Shown here: positions 42,526 to 50,907 of the stretch, piece after piece
How positions within the stretch are numbered: position 1 is the stretch's first letter
How the letters are laid out: every line of letters begins with the position of its first letter
Notes under the pieces: model-generated
What the model saw: the letters and a program-made list of their open reading frames with translations, nothing else
The model's database searches: none
Told to the model about the DNA's origin: nothing
Translations under genes and position numbers: made by a program
Assembly (NCBI GenBank): GCA_013205085.1
Contig: JABMLH010000003.1
Coordinates: forward strand, 310,001-374,000
Reading direction: 5' to 3'
DNA: 64,000 bases
Source: Microbacteriaceae bacterium VKM Ac-2854
Lineage (GTDB): Bacteria; Actinomycetota; Actinomycetes; Actinomycetales; Microbacteriaceae

Positions 42526-43138
42526 GCACCGGCATCGCACTCGATGGATCCGGACCTTTCCTGTTGGCAGCAAGATCCGGATCTGCTCTGTAGGCGTTCT
42601 TCACAGCGCGGTCGACGCCATCGAATGGGAAGTTCTGAGCGAGGTGCTTCTCTTTCTGGAAGAGTGAGTGCGTCTCCATGAGCGCGTCGAGTTCGTGCGA
42701 GGTCTTGGCTCCCAAGCTGTCACTGACGTGCCAGAGGAGCCAGACCTCGAATTTCAGGTTCGTGACGATGAGTTGGATGCCGTGTTCGCCGGCCAGGGCG
42801 ATCGCCTTGTCAAGATGTGCATGGGTGTCCACGTCAACAAGGCACACACAGTGATCGAACGGTTCCCGCTGGGACTTCTTCTCACGCTCGCGCTCGTCGA
42901 TGCACTTCTCGACGACCGAGACCGGATCAGATGCTCCGTGGACAGTCGAGACGGACACGTTTACGTCTTTCGAGCGCAGGATCTGGCTCAACCGCTGAAC
43001 ATACTGCTTCTCCGTGATCTCACCTTCACTAGCGACGAGAATCCTGCGGTACACCTGCCGTTTCGGCCTGCTGGAGCGCCCGTATAAGCTCGACCGTCGC
43101 GACGCTGCTCCCTTGGCCCTACCCGCCAATTCAGGCAT
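42497..43138 (-). CDS. RloB-like protein (TOPRIM-like effector of a RloAB/AbiL-type system)
   Basis: 213 residues. RloB family motifs in order: RRILVASEGEITEKQYVQRL (acidic SEGE-TE), HCVCLVDVDTHAHLDKAIAL (DVD) and QLIVTNLKFEVWLLWHV (N-x2-FE-WLL-H). The conserved E...DxD pattern resembles TOPRIM nucleases. RloB partners with the ATPase RloA, and from memory the lactococcal AbiL abortive-infection system has this pair. The start overlaps the ATPase stop by 8 nt, so they form one operon. It lies between mutM copies D and C, consistent with recent acquisition. Confidence 0.87.
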   Translation of the reverse strand: MPELAGRAKGAASRRSSLYGRSSRPKRQVYRRILVASEGEITEKQYVQRLSQILRSKDVNVSVSTVHGASDPVSVVEKCIDEREREKKSQREPFDHCVCLVDVDTHAHLDKAIALAGEHGIQLIVTNLKFEVWLLWHVSDSLGAKTSHELDALMETHSLFQKEKHLAQNFPFDGVDRAVKNAYRADPDLAANRKGPDPSSAMPVLIQLMRGTL

Positions 43139-44504
43139 CCTCGGTCACGAGAAGCGACGCCAACATGCTCGGCGCCAACTTTGGCGTCCCGCCGTAGCGG
43201 CCGGCCAGGTAGCGCTTCGCGACGTTCGCGTCCGCGTGCCGTGTGAAGTCGGCAAGGCACGTCAGCTCAGTCACTCCGTCGTAGCTCTTGTCGGTGAACC
43301 AAACCTGCTCCGGTGCGAGCTGCGTGCCACTCAGGGGCGAGAGTACGTATGTCTCGTGACTGGTGAACAGCAACTGTGCATGGTTTCCATTCAGCGCCGG
43401 ATCCGTGAAGAGGCCGAGAACCACGTCGAGTAGGTGTGGATGCAGACTGGAGTCGAGTTCGTCGACGAGCAGCAAGCCACCCTTCCGGAGTGTGTCGATG
43501 ACCGGAACCATGAGTGCGAGCCAGGCGATCGTTCCGTCGCTCTCCCGGGCCACCGAGAACGGCTTCACGTCGCTAGATTCGCCGCGGTGCGTGAACAGCA
43601 GGTTCCGGACGATCTGCTTGGAGTCTTCCTCGTCTAGCTCACCCGAGTCAATGGCGGCCCCATCCGATTCGTCATCGGACTGGTCCGGCTCATCGGCCCG
43701 ACCGGCACCAACGCCAGCTTTGCTTTCCGGCTCAACGTTGAGAGCACGCTGGAACTGCGCGAGCGCTTTCCGAACGTGAGCCGGTAAATCGTCCTCTTCA
43801 ACTGTGACCTTCTGGATGCCGATGTCGGCCACCTGCAGCAATGTCTCGATGTCGAGCGGCGACACGGAGCCGTCTACGAGCGACTCGGCGATGCTCCTCA
43901 ACCGATTCTCGCGGTGCACGTCTTTTACCGAAACGATGTCAAACGACTCGGTAAGGTCGCGCGCGATTGGTGCAAGAAGGTCGTCTCCAATCACTAGGGC
44001 GCGGCTGAGTGCGAGCTCCCGATCACTCACGCTGCCGAGCGCCAGGAGCGCACGTTGACTCTTGACGGGCTTCTCGCCACGGTGACGCTCGAGCAACGTC
44101 CGCCAGCGGAGCGGCGCATCACGGAGCCATTCGCTCACAACGCCCTTGGCATCTACCTCAAAGCCGTACTCGTAACGACGTTCCTCATGGATGAACTGGA
44201 GCACGTAAAGGCTCGACTCCTGCCTAGAGTGAGCATCGAGCCGGAACGGTTCTCTCGTGAACGACGACCGGGCTTGCCACGTGGTTGACGAATACTCGAT
44301 TGCGGCCATGGCGTAGAAGAGCGCATCCAGCACGGCTGACTTACCGGAAGCGTTGGGTCCGAAGATGCCCACGAGGGGGTACACGTAATCGGGCCAGTCC
44401 TTATCTTTCAGGGCGAGAGTGCGTAGCGACGGCTTCATGAAGTCGATGGTGATCTCGTCACGGATGCTCTTGTGGTTGCGCACAGTGAAGCTCAGAAGGA
44501 TCAT
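43131..44504 (-). CDS. RloA-like AAA/ABC ATPase
   Basis: 457 residues. An OLD/SMC-like ATPase of the AAA_15/AAA_21 group: SFTVRNHKSIRDEITIDF at the start, Walker A GIFGPNASGKSAV (K55), an insert with an acidic low-complexity stretch (DEPDQSDDESDGAAIDSGEL, about 275-295), Walker B GLLLVDELDSSLHPHL (D348, E349) and the switch histidine in LLFTSHETYVL. It probably senses phage or damaged DNA and activates the RloB partner. TAGGAT lies 6 nt before the ATG, so the operon is likely leaderless. Confidence 0.9.
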   Translation of the reverse strand: MILLSFTVRNHKSIRDEITIDFMKPSLRTLALKDKDWPDYVYPLVGIFGPNASGKSAVLDALFYAMAAIEYSSTTWQARSSFTREPFRLDAHSRQESSLYVLQFIHEERRYEYGFEVDAKGVVSEWLRDAPLRWRTLLERHRGEKPVKSQRALLALGSVSDRELALSRALVIGDDLLAPIARDLTESFDIVSVKDVHRENRLRSIAESLVDGSVSPLDIETLLQVADIGIQKVTVEEDDLPAHVRKALAQFQRALNVEPESKAGVGAGRADEPDQSDDESDGAAIDSGELDEEDSKQIVRNLLFTHRGESSDVKPFSVARESDGTIAWLALMVPVIDTLRKGGLLLVDELDSSLHPHLLDVVLGLFTDPALNGNHAQLLFTSHETYVLSPLSGTQLAPEQVWFTDKSYDGVTELTCLADFTRHADANVAKRYLAGRYGGTPKLAPSMLASLLVTEDA

Positions 44505-44959
44505 GAAACCATCCTAGAGCACTGAACACCGATTTCTGCACGATTTTCGCTGTGGGCGAGTAGCTCAGCAATCAGACGCGAAGCCCTGATGATCTTTCGG
44601 ACCGCCTTGGCGGGAGAGCGTGCAGGGAACGAGGCAGCAGGGCCGCCCAAGCTGACAGACACGAATCGTCGTGCTCTCGCGCGCCGACTGAGTCCGGAAC
44701 GTGGCGTCGACGGAGAGCGGCAGCCGCCGCGCCGGAGGGCGCGACCGACGGCTTAGCGGCGTTGCCTGGCCGAAGCCCGATCGAAGCCAAGGTCTAGGGG
44801 ATCTGCCGCTGGTGGCGCCGGTCGCTCGAAACCCACCAGCATCGAGCGCCATCCCCGTCTCACCGTCGGAGTATTCGCCGAGATGAGCGCAACGGAACGA
44901 GCAACTTTGCATGTCCGCACTCGTCCCGCATCGACCCCGCCCAGTAGTCAACGAGAACG
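44505..44959. other. 455 bp gap between RloA and mutM
   Basis: Contains the RloA -10 box TAGGAT (44516-44511) and no supported gene. Small frames on both strands lack ribosome sites and motifs. This is the junction of the island with the mutM stop codon. Confidence 0.4.
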
Positions 44960-45874
44960 CTACCGAGACCGCCTCTGACACCGGGGGCAGAAGAAGCTCG
45001 AACGGTTCATGAACGCCGCCCGCGCGATCGGCATCCCACAGCGCTCGCACGGCTTACCCTCCCGACCATATGAACGTAGGGAACGCTGGAAGTAGCCCGA
45101 GTTGCCGTTCACGTTCACGTACTGCGCGTCGAAGCTGGTGCCACCCTCGGCCAGCGCCCGCTCCAGCACCGAACGCACCTCCGCCAGCAAGCGGCGCGCA
45201 CGGGGCTCGCCGAGCGAAGACGCCGGCTGCTCCGGGTGCACCTGCGCGGCCCAGAGCGACTCGTCAGCGTAGATGTTGCCGATGCCGCTGATCAGGTTCT
45301 GGTCCAGCAGCGCTCGCTTGATGCCGCTCGAGCGCTTCGCCAGGGCCGCGAGCACCGCGGGCACGTCGAAGTCGGGATCCATCGGGTCGCGCGCGATGTG
45401 CGCCACCTGCGTCGGCAGCCGCGTCAGCCACGGGGCGTGCGGATCGGCGCCGCCCGCGAATCCGCCGGGCCGCCCGTCCGCGGTGGGTGCGAGCGCGTCC
45501 ACCGCCATCGAGCCGAAGATGCGCTGATCCACGAAGTGCAGGGCCAGCTCGCCGTGCTCGGCATGCTCCAGCAGGATCCGGATGCGCAGCTGCTTGTCCA
45601 GATCCGCATCCGGTCGGCGCAGCAGCACCTGCCCGCTCATCCCGAGGTGCACCAGCAGCGTACGTTCGGCGCTCACCGGCAGCCAGAGGAACTTGCCGCG
45701 GCGGGCCGCTCCGAGGAACCGCTGACCGTGCAGCATCGCCTCGAATCCGCCCGCCGGATCGACGTGCCGCTTCAGCGAGCGCTCGTCGAACACCTCGATC
45801 CCGGAGACGAGTGCGCCGGTCACGGCGGGCTCCAGCCCGGCGCGGACCACCTCGACCTCGGGCAGCTCAGGCAC
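44960..45874 (-). CDS. mutM: Formamidopyrimidine-DNA glycosylase
   Basis: 304 residues from GTG at 45874. The N-terminal catalytic PELPEVEVVRAGLEP (Pro2, Glu3) is followed by the H2TH domain (SSGIKRALLDQNLISGIGNI, YADESLWAAQVHP) and the zinc finger CERCGMPI, FMNRSSFFCPRC. It excises 8-oxoguanine and ring-opened purines. It overlaps rnc by 8 nt. The last about 50 codons (44960-45110) are visibly less GC-rich (TCATATGGT, AAGTAGCCC) than the rest and match copy B, so the 3' end was probably replaced by an incoming element while keeping the protein intact. Confidence 0.96.
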   Translation of the reverse strand: MPELPEVEVVRAGLEPAVTGALVSGIEVFDERSLKRHVDPAGGFEAMLHGQRFLGAARRGKFLWLPVSAERTLLVHLGMSGQVLLRRPDADLDKQLRIRILLEHAEHGELALHFVDQRIFGSMAVDALAPTADGRPGGFAGGADPHAPWLTRLPTQVAHIARDPMDPDFDVPAVLAALAKRSSGIKRALLDQNLISGIGNIYADESLWAAQVHPEQPASSLGEPRARRLLAEVRSVLERALAEGGTSFDAQYVNVNGNSGYFQRSLRSYGREGKPCERCGMPIARAAFMNRSSFFCPRCQRRSR

Positions 45875-46571
45875 GGGTGAGTCGGGTCCAGGCCTCCAGC
45901 GCGGCGGCCATCTCGGCGTACTTCTTGCTGGTTCCGGAGCCGGTCGCGGTGACGACGTCGCCCACGGTCACCGTCGCGACGAAGACCTTGTTGTGATCAG
46001 GGCCCGTGCTGGCGATCGAGTACACAGGTGCGGGCGCGTTCCGCTCGGCGGCGGCCTCCTGCAGACTCGTCTTCGGATCCATCGACGCTCCGAAGCGAAG
46101 CGGATCCGCCCGTAACGGCTCGACGAGGCGCAGCACCAGATCCGTCGCCTCCGCCGGCCCGGTGCCGAGGTACACGGCTCCGATCAGCGCCTCGACCGTG
46201 TCGGCCAGGATCGAGGCCTTGTCGCGCCCGCCGGTCAGCTCTTCGCCGCGACCGAGGAAGATGTACTGGCCGAGCTCAAGCCCGCGAGCCACCTCGGCCA
46301 GGGCGACGGTGGAGACCAGGCTCGCGCGACGCTTGGCCAACTCGCCCTCGCTGAGGTCGGGGTAGCTCGTGTAGAGCATGACGGTGACGGCCTGCCCGAG
46401 GATGGAGTCGCCGAGGAACTCGAGGCGCTCGTTGTGTGGGATGCCGCCGTTCTCAAAAGCGAACGACCGGTGCGTCAACGCGAGCTGGAAGAGCTCGGTA
46501 TCGAGGCTCACGCCGAGCGTGGCCTCCAGACGCGACCGGTCGTCGCTGGAGAGTTCTGGTGTTGCTGTCAC
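45867..46571 (-). CDS. rnc: Ribonuclease III
   Basis: 234 residues from GTG at 46571. The RNase III signature HNERLEFLGDSILGQAV is complete, with a second catalytic acid in ILADTVEALIGAVYLGTG and a C-terminal double-stranded RNA-binding domain (DPKTSLQEAAAERNAPAPVY; GTSKKYAEMAAALEAW). It processes rRNA precursors and structured mRNAs. Part of the conserved DUF177-rpmF-rnc-mutM block; 25 bp follow rpmF. Confidence 0.97.
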   Translation of the reverse strand: MTATPELSSDDRSRLEATLGVSLDTELFQLALTHRSFAFENGGIPHNERLEFLGDSILGQAVTVMLYTSYPDLSEGELAKRRASLVSTVALAEVARGLELGQYIFLGRGEELTGGRDKASILADTVEALIGAVYLGTGPAEATDLVLRLVEPLRADPLRFGASMDPKTSLQEAAAERNAPAPVYSIASTGPDHNKVFVATVTVGDVVTATGSGTSKKYAEMAAALEAWTRLTRA

Positions 46572-46596
46572 TGAGTGACGGGGTAGCGCGACGTCT

Positions 46597-46800
46597 TTAG
46601 ACGTCGGCGACCTTGCGGCCCTTGTACTCGAGGAACAGCGCGGTGCCCGCGGCGTCCTCGACGACCTTGGCACGGTGCGGCAGGCTGTAGACGACCTTGC
46701 CACCCTCGATGGTCTTGACCAGGGGCGCGGCCTGGGCCTTCCACTGCGAGCGACGCGAGTGCGTGTTCGAGCGGGACTTCTTCCTCTTGGGAACAGCCAT
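46597..46800 (-). CDS. rpmF: 50S ribosomal protein L32
   Basis: 67 residues: [20 protein letters not shown] at the start is diagnostic of L32, and the C-terminal extension ([20 protein letters not shown]) is the actinobacterial form. It lacks the zinc cysteines, the Zn-free type. Between DUF177 and rnc, as usual. Confidence 0.98.
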   Translation of the reverse strand: MAVPKRKKSRSNTHSRRSQWKAQAAPLVKTIEGGKVVYSLPHRAKVVEDAAGTALFLEYKGRKVADV

Positions 46801-46821
46801 GATGTATCTCTTCTCTACCTG

Positions 46822-47415
46822 CTAGTCGGATTCGGCGCGAGCCTGCGTGCTCGCGTCGTTGTCTGCGGAAGCTCCGGGCTCTGCGGCCCTGCTGGACTCC
46901 TCCTGGGTCAAACCGGCGAGCGCGGACCAACGGGGGTCCGTCGGAATCTCGGGTTCGATTTCAGGAAGATCAGCCAGCCGCTCCCCCGTGACGGGGTCGA
47001 GGCCCGGGCAGTCCGGCCGGCATACCGGCTGGAACGGGAGTGACAAAACAACCGTATCCCTGACCAGAGGTTCAAGATCCACGTGGTCGTCGTGAACCTC
47101 ATAGTCGAAAGCTTCGTCAGAAGAATACGCGAAAAGTTCCTGGAACTCGACATCGACAGGCACGGAGATGTCGATCAGGCACCGACTGCACTCGCCCTCG
47201 GCGTCGCCACGGACCTCAGCGGACACCAGAATTCCCTCGTGCACGGACTCGACGCGGACGTTCGCGTCGAGGGTCGAGCCCGCCCGAACCGCGACGATCC
47301 CCTCGCCCAACTGCTCGGTGACGGGGATCTCGAGTTCGTGCTCGCGCATCTCCCCCGGTCGCCGGATGAGATCCCGCACATGCACGGTGTAGGGGGTCTT
47401 CCTAAAATTACTCAC
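46822..47415 (-). CDS. DUF177 (YceD) domain protein
   Basis: 197 residues from GTG at 47415, with TAGGAT 8 nt upstream. Contains FRKTPYTVHVRDLIRRPGEM, the first cysteine pair in AEGECSRCLIDI, and QPVCRPDCPGLDPVTGE with the second pair, typical of DUF177. The family is linked to rRNA/23S accumulation and is nearly always upstream of rpmF. The C-terminal tail is acidic and disordered. Confidence 0.93.
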   Translation of the reverse strand: MSNFRKTPYTVHVRDLIRRPGEMREHELEIPVTEQLGEGIVAVRAGSTLDANVRVESVHEGILVSAEVRGDAEGECSRCLIDISVPVDVEFQELFAYSSDEAFDYEVHDDHVDLEPLVRDTVVLSLPFQPVCRPDCPGLDPVTGERLADLPEIEPEIPTDPRWSALAGLTQEESSRAAEPGASADNDASTQARAESD

Positions 47416-47458
47416 GACCGACCATCCTACGCCGCGCCCGGCGTCCGTCCCCCTTCCC

Positions 47459-47503
47459 GCGAAAAGTTGCAGCCCTGGCCCCACGAAGGCTGCAACTTTT
47501 CGC
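47459..47503. terminator. 16-bp perfect inverted repeat
   Basis: GCGAAAAGTTGCAGCC (47459-47474) and GGCTGCAACTTTTCGC (47488-47503), 13-nt loop. It lies downstream of the aminotransferase operon and before the DUF177 promoter. Likely terminator of the long pyrimidine operon. Confidence 0.75.
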
Positions 47504-47508
47504 TCGGG

Positions 47509-48834
47509 CTAGAGGCCGACCGCCGTGAACGCCTCGTCGTACGTCGACAGGGCGCGGGCGACCTCGGCGGGGGTGACCACGCACGGGGGCACAACGTGCA
47601 GGCGGTTGTCGGCGAAGAAGGGCAGCAAGCCGCGTTCGAGCAGCGCGGCCTTCAGCGTGCCGACGGTGGCGGCGTCCAGGGGAGCACGCGTGGCCGGATC
47701 CGACACCAGGTCGAGCGCCCAGAACACGCCGAGGCCGCGGACCTCGCCGATCGCCGGATGCGCGGCCGCCAACGCGGCGAGCCCGGGAGCGAGGTGGTCC
47801 GATCCGATCGCCGCGGCGTTCGCGACGATGCCCTCCGACTCCATCGCATCCAGCGTCGCCACGATCGCGGCCATGGCCAGGGGATGCCCGGAGTACGTCA
47901 ACCCGCCCGGGAACACCGTGGTGTCGAAGGCGTGCGCGATCTCCGGCGGGATGATCACGCCGCCGGCCGGCACGTAGCCGGAGTTCACGCCCTTGGCGAA
48001 GGTGATCAGGTCGGGAGTAACGGTCGGCGCGATCGAGTGCACCGCGAACCAGGCACCGGTGCGGCCGAATCCCGCCATCACCTCGTCCAGGATCAGCACG
48101 ATGCCGTACCGCTCCGTCAGCTCGCGCACGCCCTCGAGGTATCCCGGCGGCGGCACCAGGACCCCCGCGGTGCCGGGGATCGTCTCCAGCAGCACGGCCG
48201 CGATCGACGCCGGGCCCTCGCTCTGGATAACCCGCTCCAGGTGGTGCAGGGCGCGCTCGCACTCCTGCTCCGGCGAGTCCGACCAGAACTCGGAGCGATA
48301 GGTGAACGGCGCGAAGAAGTGCACGTGGCCGCGGGAGTACTCGTTCGGCACCCGACGCCAGTCGCCGGTCGCGACCACTGCGGCGCCGGTGTTGCCGTGG
48401 TACGAGCGATAGCTGGAGAGGATCTTGTCGCGGCCCGTGTGCAGCCGTGCCATCCGGATCGCGTTCTCGTTGGCATCCGCACCGCCGTTGGTGAAGAAGA
48501 CCTTCTCGAACGCATCGCCCGCCCTATCCAGGATGCGCGCGGCCGCCTCGCCGCGGGCCAGGTTCGCGTGCGCCGGGGCGACCGTCGCGAGCAGCTCCGC
48601 CTGCGCCTGGATCGCCGCGACGACCGCAGGGTGGCCGTGGCCGATGTTCGTGTTCACCAGCTGGCTGGAGAAGTCGAGGTACTCGCGGCCGGCGTAGTCC
48701 CAGACGGTGCTGCCGGATCCGCCGGCGATCACCATCGGGTTCAGCGCGGCCTGCGCTGACCAGGAGTGGAAGACGTGGGCGCGGTCGAGCGCGAACGCTC
48801 GCTCCCCCGCCTCGACGTCGGGCGTGAAGCTCAT
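47509..48834 (-). CDS. Class III aminotransferase (beta-alanine type inferred)
   Basis: 441 residues from ATG at 48834. PLP fold type I: GSGSTVWDYAGREYLDFSSQ, TNGGADANENAIRMARLHTG, ILDEVMAGFGRTGAWFA and the PLP lysine in DLITFAKGVNSGYVPAGG. It is the last gene of the pyrimidine operon, where the expected substrate is beta-alanine (or 3-aminoisobutyrate), the product of beta-ureidopropionase, giving malonate semialdehyde. Other omega-amino acids are possible. A 16-bp hairpin follows the stop. Confidence 0.9.
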   Translation of the reverse strand: MSFTPDVEAGERAFALDRAHVFHSWSAQAALNPMVIAGGSGSTVWDYAGREYLDFSSQLVNTNIGHGHPAVVAAIQAQAELLATVAPAHANLARGEAAARILDRAGDAFEKVFFTNGGADANENAIRMARLHTGRDKILSSYRSYHGNTGAAVVATGDWRRVPNEYSRGHVHFFAPFTYRSEFWSDSPEQECERALHHLERVIQSEGPASIAAVLLETIPGTAGVLVPPPGYLEGVRELTERYGIVLILDEVMAGFGRTGAWFAVHSIAPTVTPDLITFAKGVNSGYVPAGGVIIPPEIAHAFDTTVFPGGLTYSGHPLAMAAIVATLDAMESEGIVANAAAIGSDHLAPGLAALAAAHPAIGEVRGLGVFWALDLVSDPATRAPLDAATVGTLKAALLERGLLPFFADNRLHVVPPCVVTPAEVARALSTYDEAFTAVGL

Positions 48835-48931
48835 GGTGGTGCTCCTGTCGTGGTGTGCGAGGGACCCTTCCAGCGTGCGAGGGCGCCGCGCGCTGCGGCG
48901 CCCCCGCGCGCTGGCGGGATCCCTCGCGGAT

Positions 48932-50089
48932 CTAGTTGCCGCCCTCGGTGAGGGTGACGTCGATGGGGGCGAACGAGGCGCCCTCGGTGTCCACGCCCTC
49001 GTCGGCGAGCTCGGCGAGAGCCTTCTCGACGTACTCGTTCGCGTAGGCGGTGGCCGGCGGGTCATCGGTGATGATGGTCGCGCCGGTCTCGTTCTTCGTG
49101 GTCTTGGCGATGTCGACGGTCTGCGACCAGGCCGCCTCGTCGATCATGCCGATGCCGCCGGACGCGGAGGGCCAGATCAGCTTGTTGACCTCGTTGGTCA
49201 TCCAGAGCTGGTGGCTGGTGCCGAGCGTCGAGCCGGCCGCCGTGACGATGTCGGCCGCCTCCTCCGGGTTGTCGCGTGCGTAGACCCAGCCCTTGATCGA
49301 CGCCTTGATGAAGCGCACCGTCTGGTCGGCGTACGCCTCGTCGTCGGCGAGCTTGTTCGCATCCGCCCAGATCGCGTCCTGCAGCATCGCGGTGCCGACG
49401 TCGTTCCAGTTGATCACGTTCAGGTCGTCGGGCGTGTAGAGCTCACCGGTGTCGGGGTTCACCGTCTCCAGCACCTGCGCGTACTCGTTGTACGTCATCG
49501 CCTGTGCCGCGTCGATGTCGCCCGCGAGGAAGCCGTTCATGTCGAAGGCCTGCTGCACCAGCGAGATGTCGCCGAGATTCACGCCGTCCTTCTGCATCCC
49601 GGCGAAGAGCTCCCACTCGTTGCCGTAGCCCCAGGAGCCGACGTTCTTGCCCTTGAGATCGGCGGGCGAGGTGATGCCGGCGTCCTTGAACGAGATCTGC
49701 GTGGTGGCGCTGCGCTCGAAGATCTGCGCGACGTCGGTGATCTCGGCGCCCTGCTCGATCGAGCCGAGCACCTTGGGCACCCACGAGATCGCGTAGTCGG
49801 CGTCGCCTCCGGCGAGCACATCCTGCGGCACGATGTCGCCGCCGCCTTCGAGGATCGTGACGTCGAGGCCCTCGTCCTCGTAGTAGCCCTGGTCGAGCGC
49901 CGCGTAGTAGCCGGCGAACTGCGCCTGGGCGACCCACTGCAGCTGCAGCGAGACCGGGTCGAGTTCACTGTCCGGGTCGGCGTTGGTCTGCTGCCCGTTC
50001 TCGGTTCCGCCGCTCGTGCAGCCGGTCAGCACGAGCGCGAACGCTGCGATGCCGGCCGTGGCAAGGGTGAGACGTGTGCTGTGTTTCAC
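48932..50089 (-). CDS. NMT1/THI5-like ABC transporter substrate-binding lipoprotein
   Basis: 385 residues from GTG at 50089 with a GAGGAGG ribosome site. Lipoprotein signal LTLATAGIAAFALVLTGCTS (Cys near 23). The mature protein is NMT1/THI5-like: VSLQLQWVAQAQFAGYYAAL, GGDIVPQDVLAGGDADYAIS, and NVGSWGYGNEWELFAGMQKD. The family binds hydroxymethylpyrimidine precursors, riboflavin-like or pyrimidine ligands; the setting between pyrimidine-degrading enzymes suggests a pyrimidine or its dihydro/ureido derivative. It feeds the two permeases and ATPase encoded just upstream. Confidence 0.9.
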   Translation of the reverse strand: MKHSTRLTLATAGIAAFALVLTGCTSGGTENGQQTNADPDSELDPVSLQLQWVAQAQFAGYYAALDQGYYEDEGLDVTILEGGGDIVPQDVLAGGDADYAISWVPKVLGSIEQGAEITDVAQIFERSATTQISFKDAGITSPADLKGKNVGSWGYGNEWELFAGMQKDGVNLGDISLVQQAFDMNGFLAGDIDAAQAMTYNEYAQVLETVNPDTGELYTPDDLNVINWNDVGTAMLQDAIWADANKLADDEAYADQTVRFIKASIKGWVYARDNPEEAADIVTAAGSTLGTSHQLWMTNEVNKLIWPSASGGIGMIDEAAWSQTVDIAKTTKNETGATIITDDPPATAYANEYVEKALAELADEGVDTEGASFAPIDVTLTEGGN

Positions 50090-50142
50090 TTTTCCTCCTC
50101 GGGTGGTGGTGCGGGGTGGTGCTGGACTGAACAGCGGATGCG

Positions 50143-50907
50143 TCACGCGGGTCGACCGCGCCGGGAGACGTACGCCTCCAGGCCGGCCGTTACGCAGTAG
50201 AAGACGAGTCCGACGATGACGGCGCCGAGCACGTACGCGTAGGCGAGCGCGTAGTTGCTCGACGAGGCGGCGGAGGTGATCGACTTGCCGAGGCCGCCGA
50301 TCGGTCCGCCGAAGTATTCGGCGATCAGGGCCGAGATCACGGCGAGCGAGGATGCGATCCGCAGGCCGGTGAACAGGAACGGCAGCGCTCCCGGCAGCGT
50401 GATCGTGCGTGTCGCCTGCCACGGCGTCGCCGCGTAGGCACGCATGAGGTCGCGGTGCACCGGGCGCGCCTGGCGCAGGCCCCGCAGGGCGTTCACGTAG
50501 ACCGGCACGAACACGGCGATCGCCGCGACGAGCTGCCGCGCGGTCTCGACGCTCGCCCCGAACATCGTGTAGAGCACGGGCGCCAGCGCCACGATCGGGA
50601 TGACCGCCAGCGCCGCGATCACCGGCGCGCTGATCTCGTCGAACGGCTTGAGCACGGCGGCGATGATCGCGAACAGCACGGCGACGACCGTGCCGATCAC
50701 CAGGCCGACCAGCGCATTGCCGCCGGTGATCAGGCTGCTGGTCCACACCGTGTTCAGGTTCTGCCCGAACTCCTCCGCGATCAGCAGCGGGCTCGGCAGC
50801 ACGAACGGCTTGATCTCCAGCGCCACGACCGCCAACTGCCAGAGCGCCACGGCGATCACGCCGAGCAGCAGCGGCGCGGCGACGGTGCGGACGGACGCGG
50901 CGTTCAC
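50143..50907 (-). CDS. ABC transporter permease (BPD type 1)
   Basis: 254 residues, about six membrane segments, with the EAA loop YAATPWQATRTITLPGALPF, LFTGLRIASSLAVISALIAE. It overlaps the ATPase gene by 4 nt. With the permease at 51704 it should form a heterodimeric channel for the importer. Confidence 0.9.
   Translation of the reverse strand: MNAASVRTVAAPLLLGVIAVALWQLAVVALEIKPFVLPSPLLIAEEFGQNLNTVWTSSLITGGNALVGLVIGTVVAVLFAIIAAVLKPFDEISAPVIAALAVIPIVALAPVLYTMFGASVETARQLVAAIAVFVPVYVNALRGLRQARPVHRDLMRAYAATPWQATRTITLPGALPFLFTGLRIASSLAVISALIAEYFGGPIGGLGKSITSAASSSNYALAYAYVLGAVIVGLVFYCVTAGLEAYVSRRGRPA

Noticed and set aside
35888-45874. Search for an integrase or transposase explaining the mutM-associated island
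   Set aside because: No tyrosine or serine recombinase motif, and no IS ends, were seen in any frame of the island; absence noted rather than a feature claimed.
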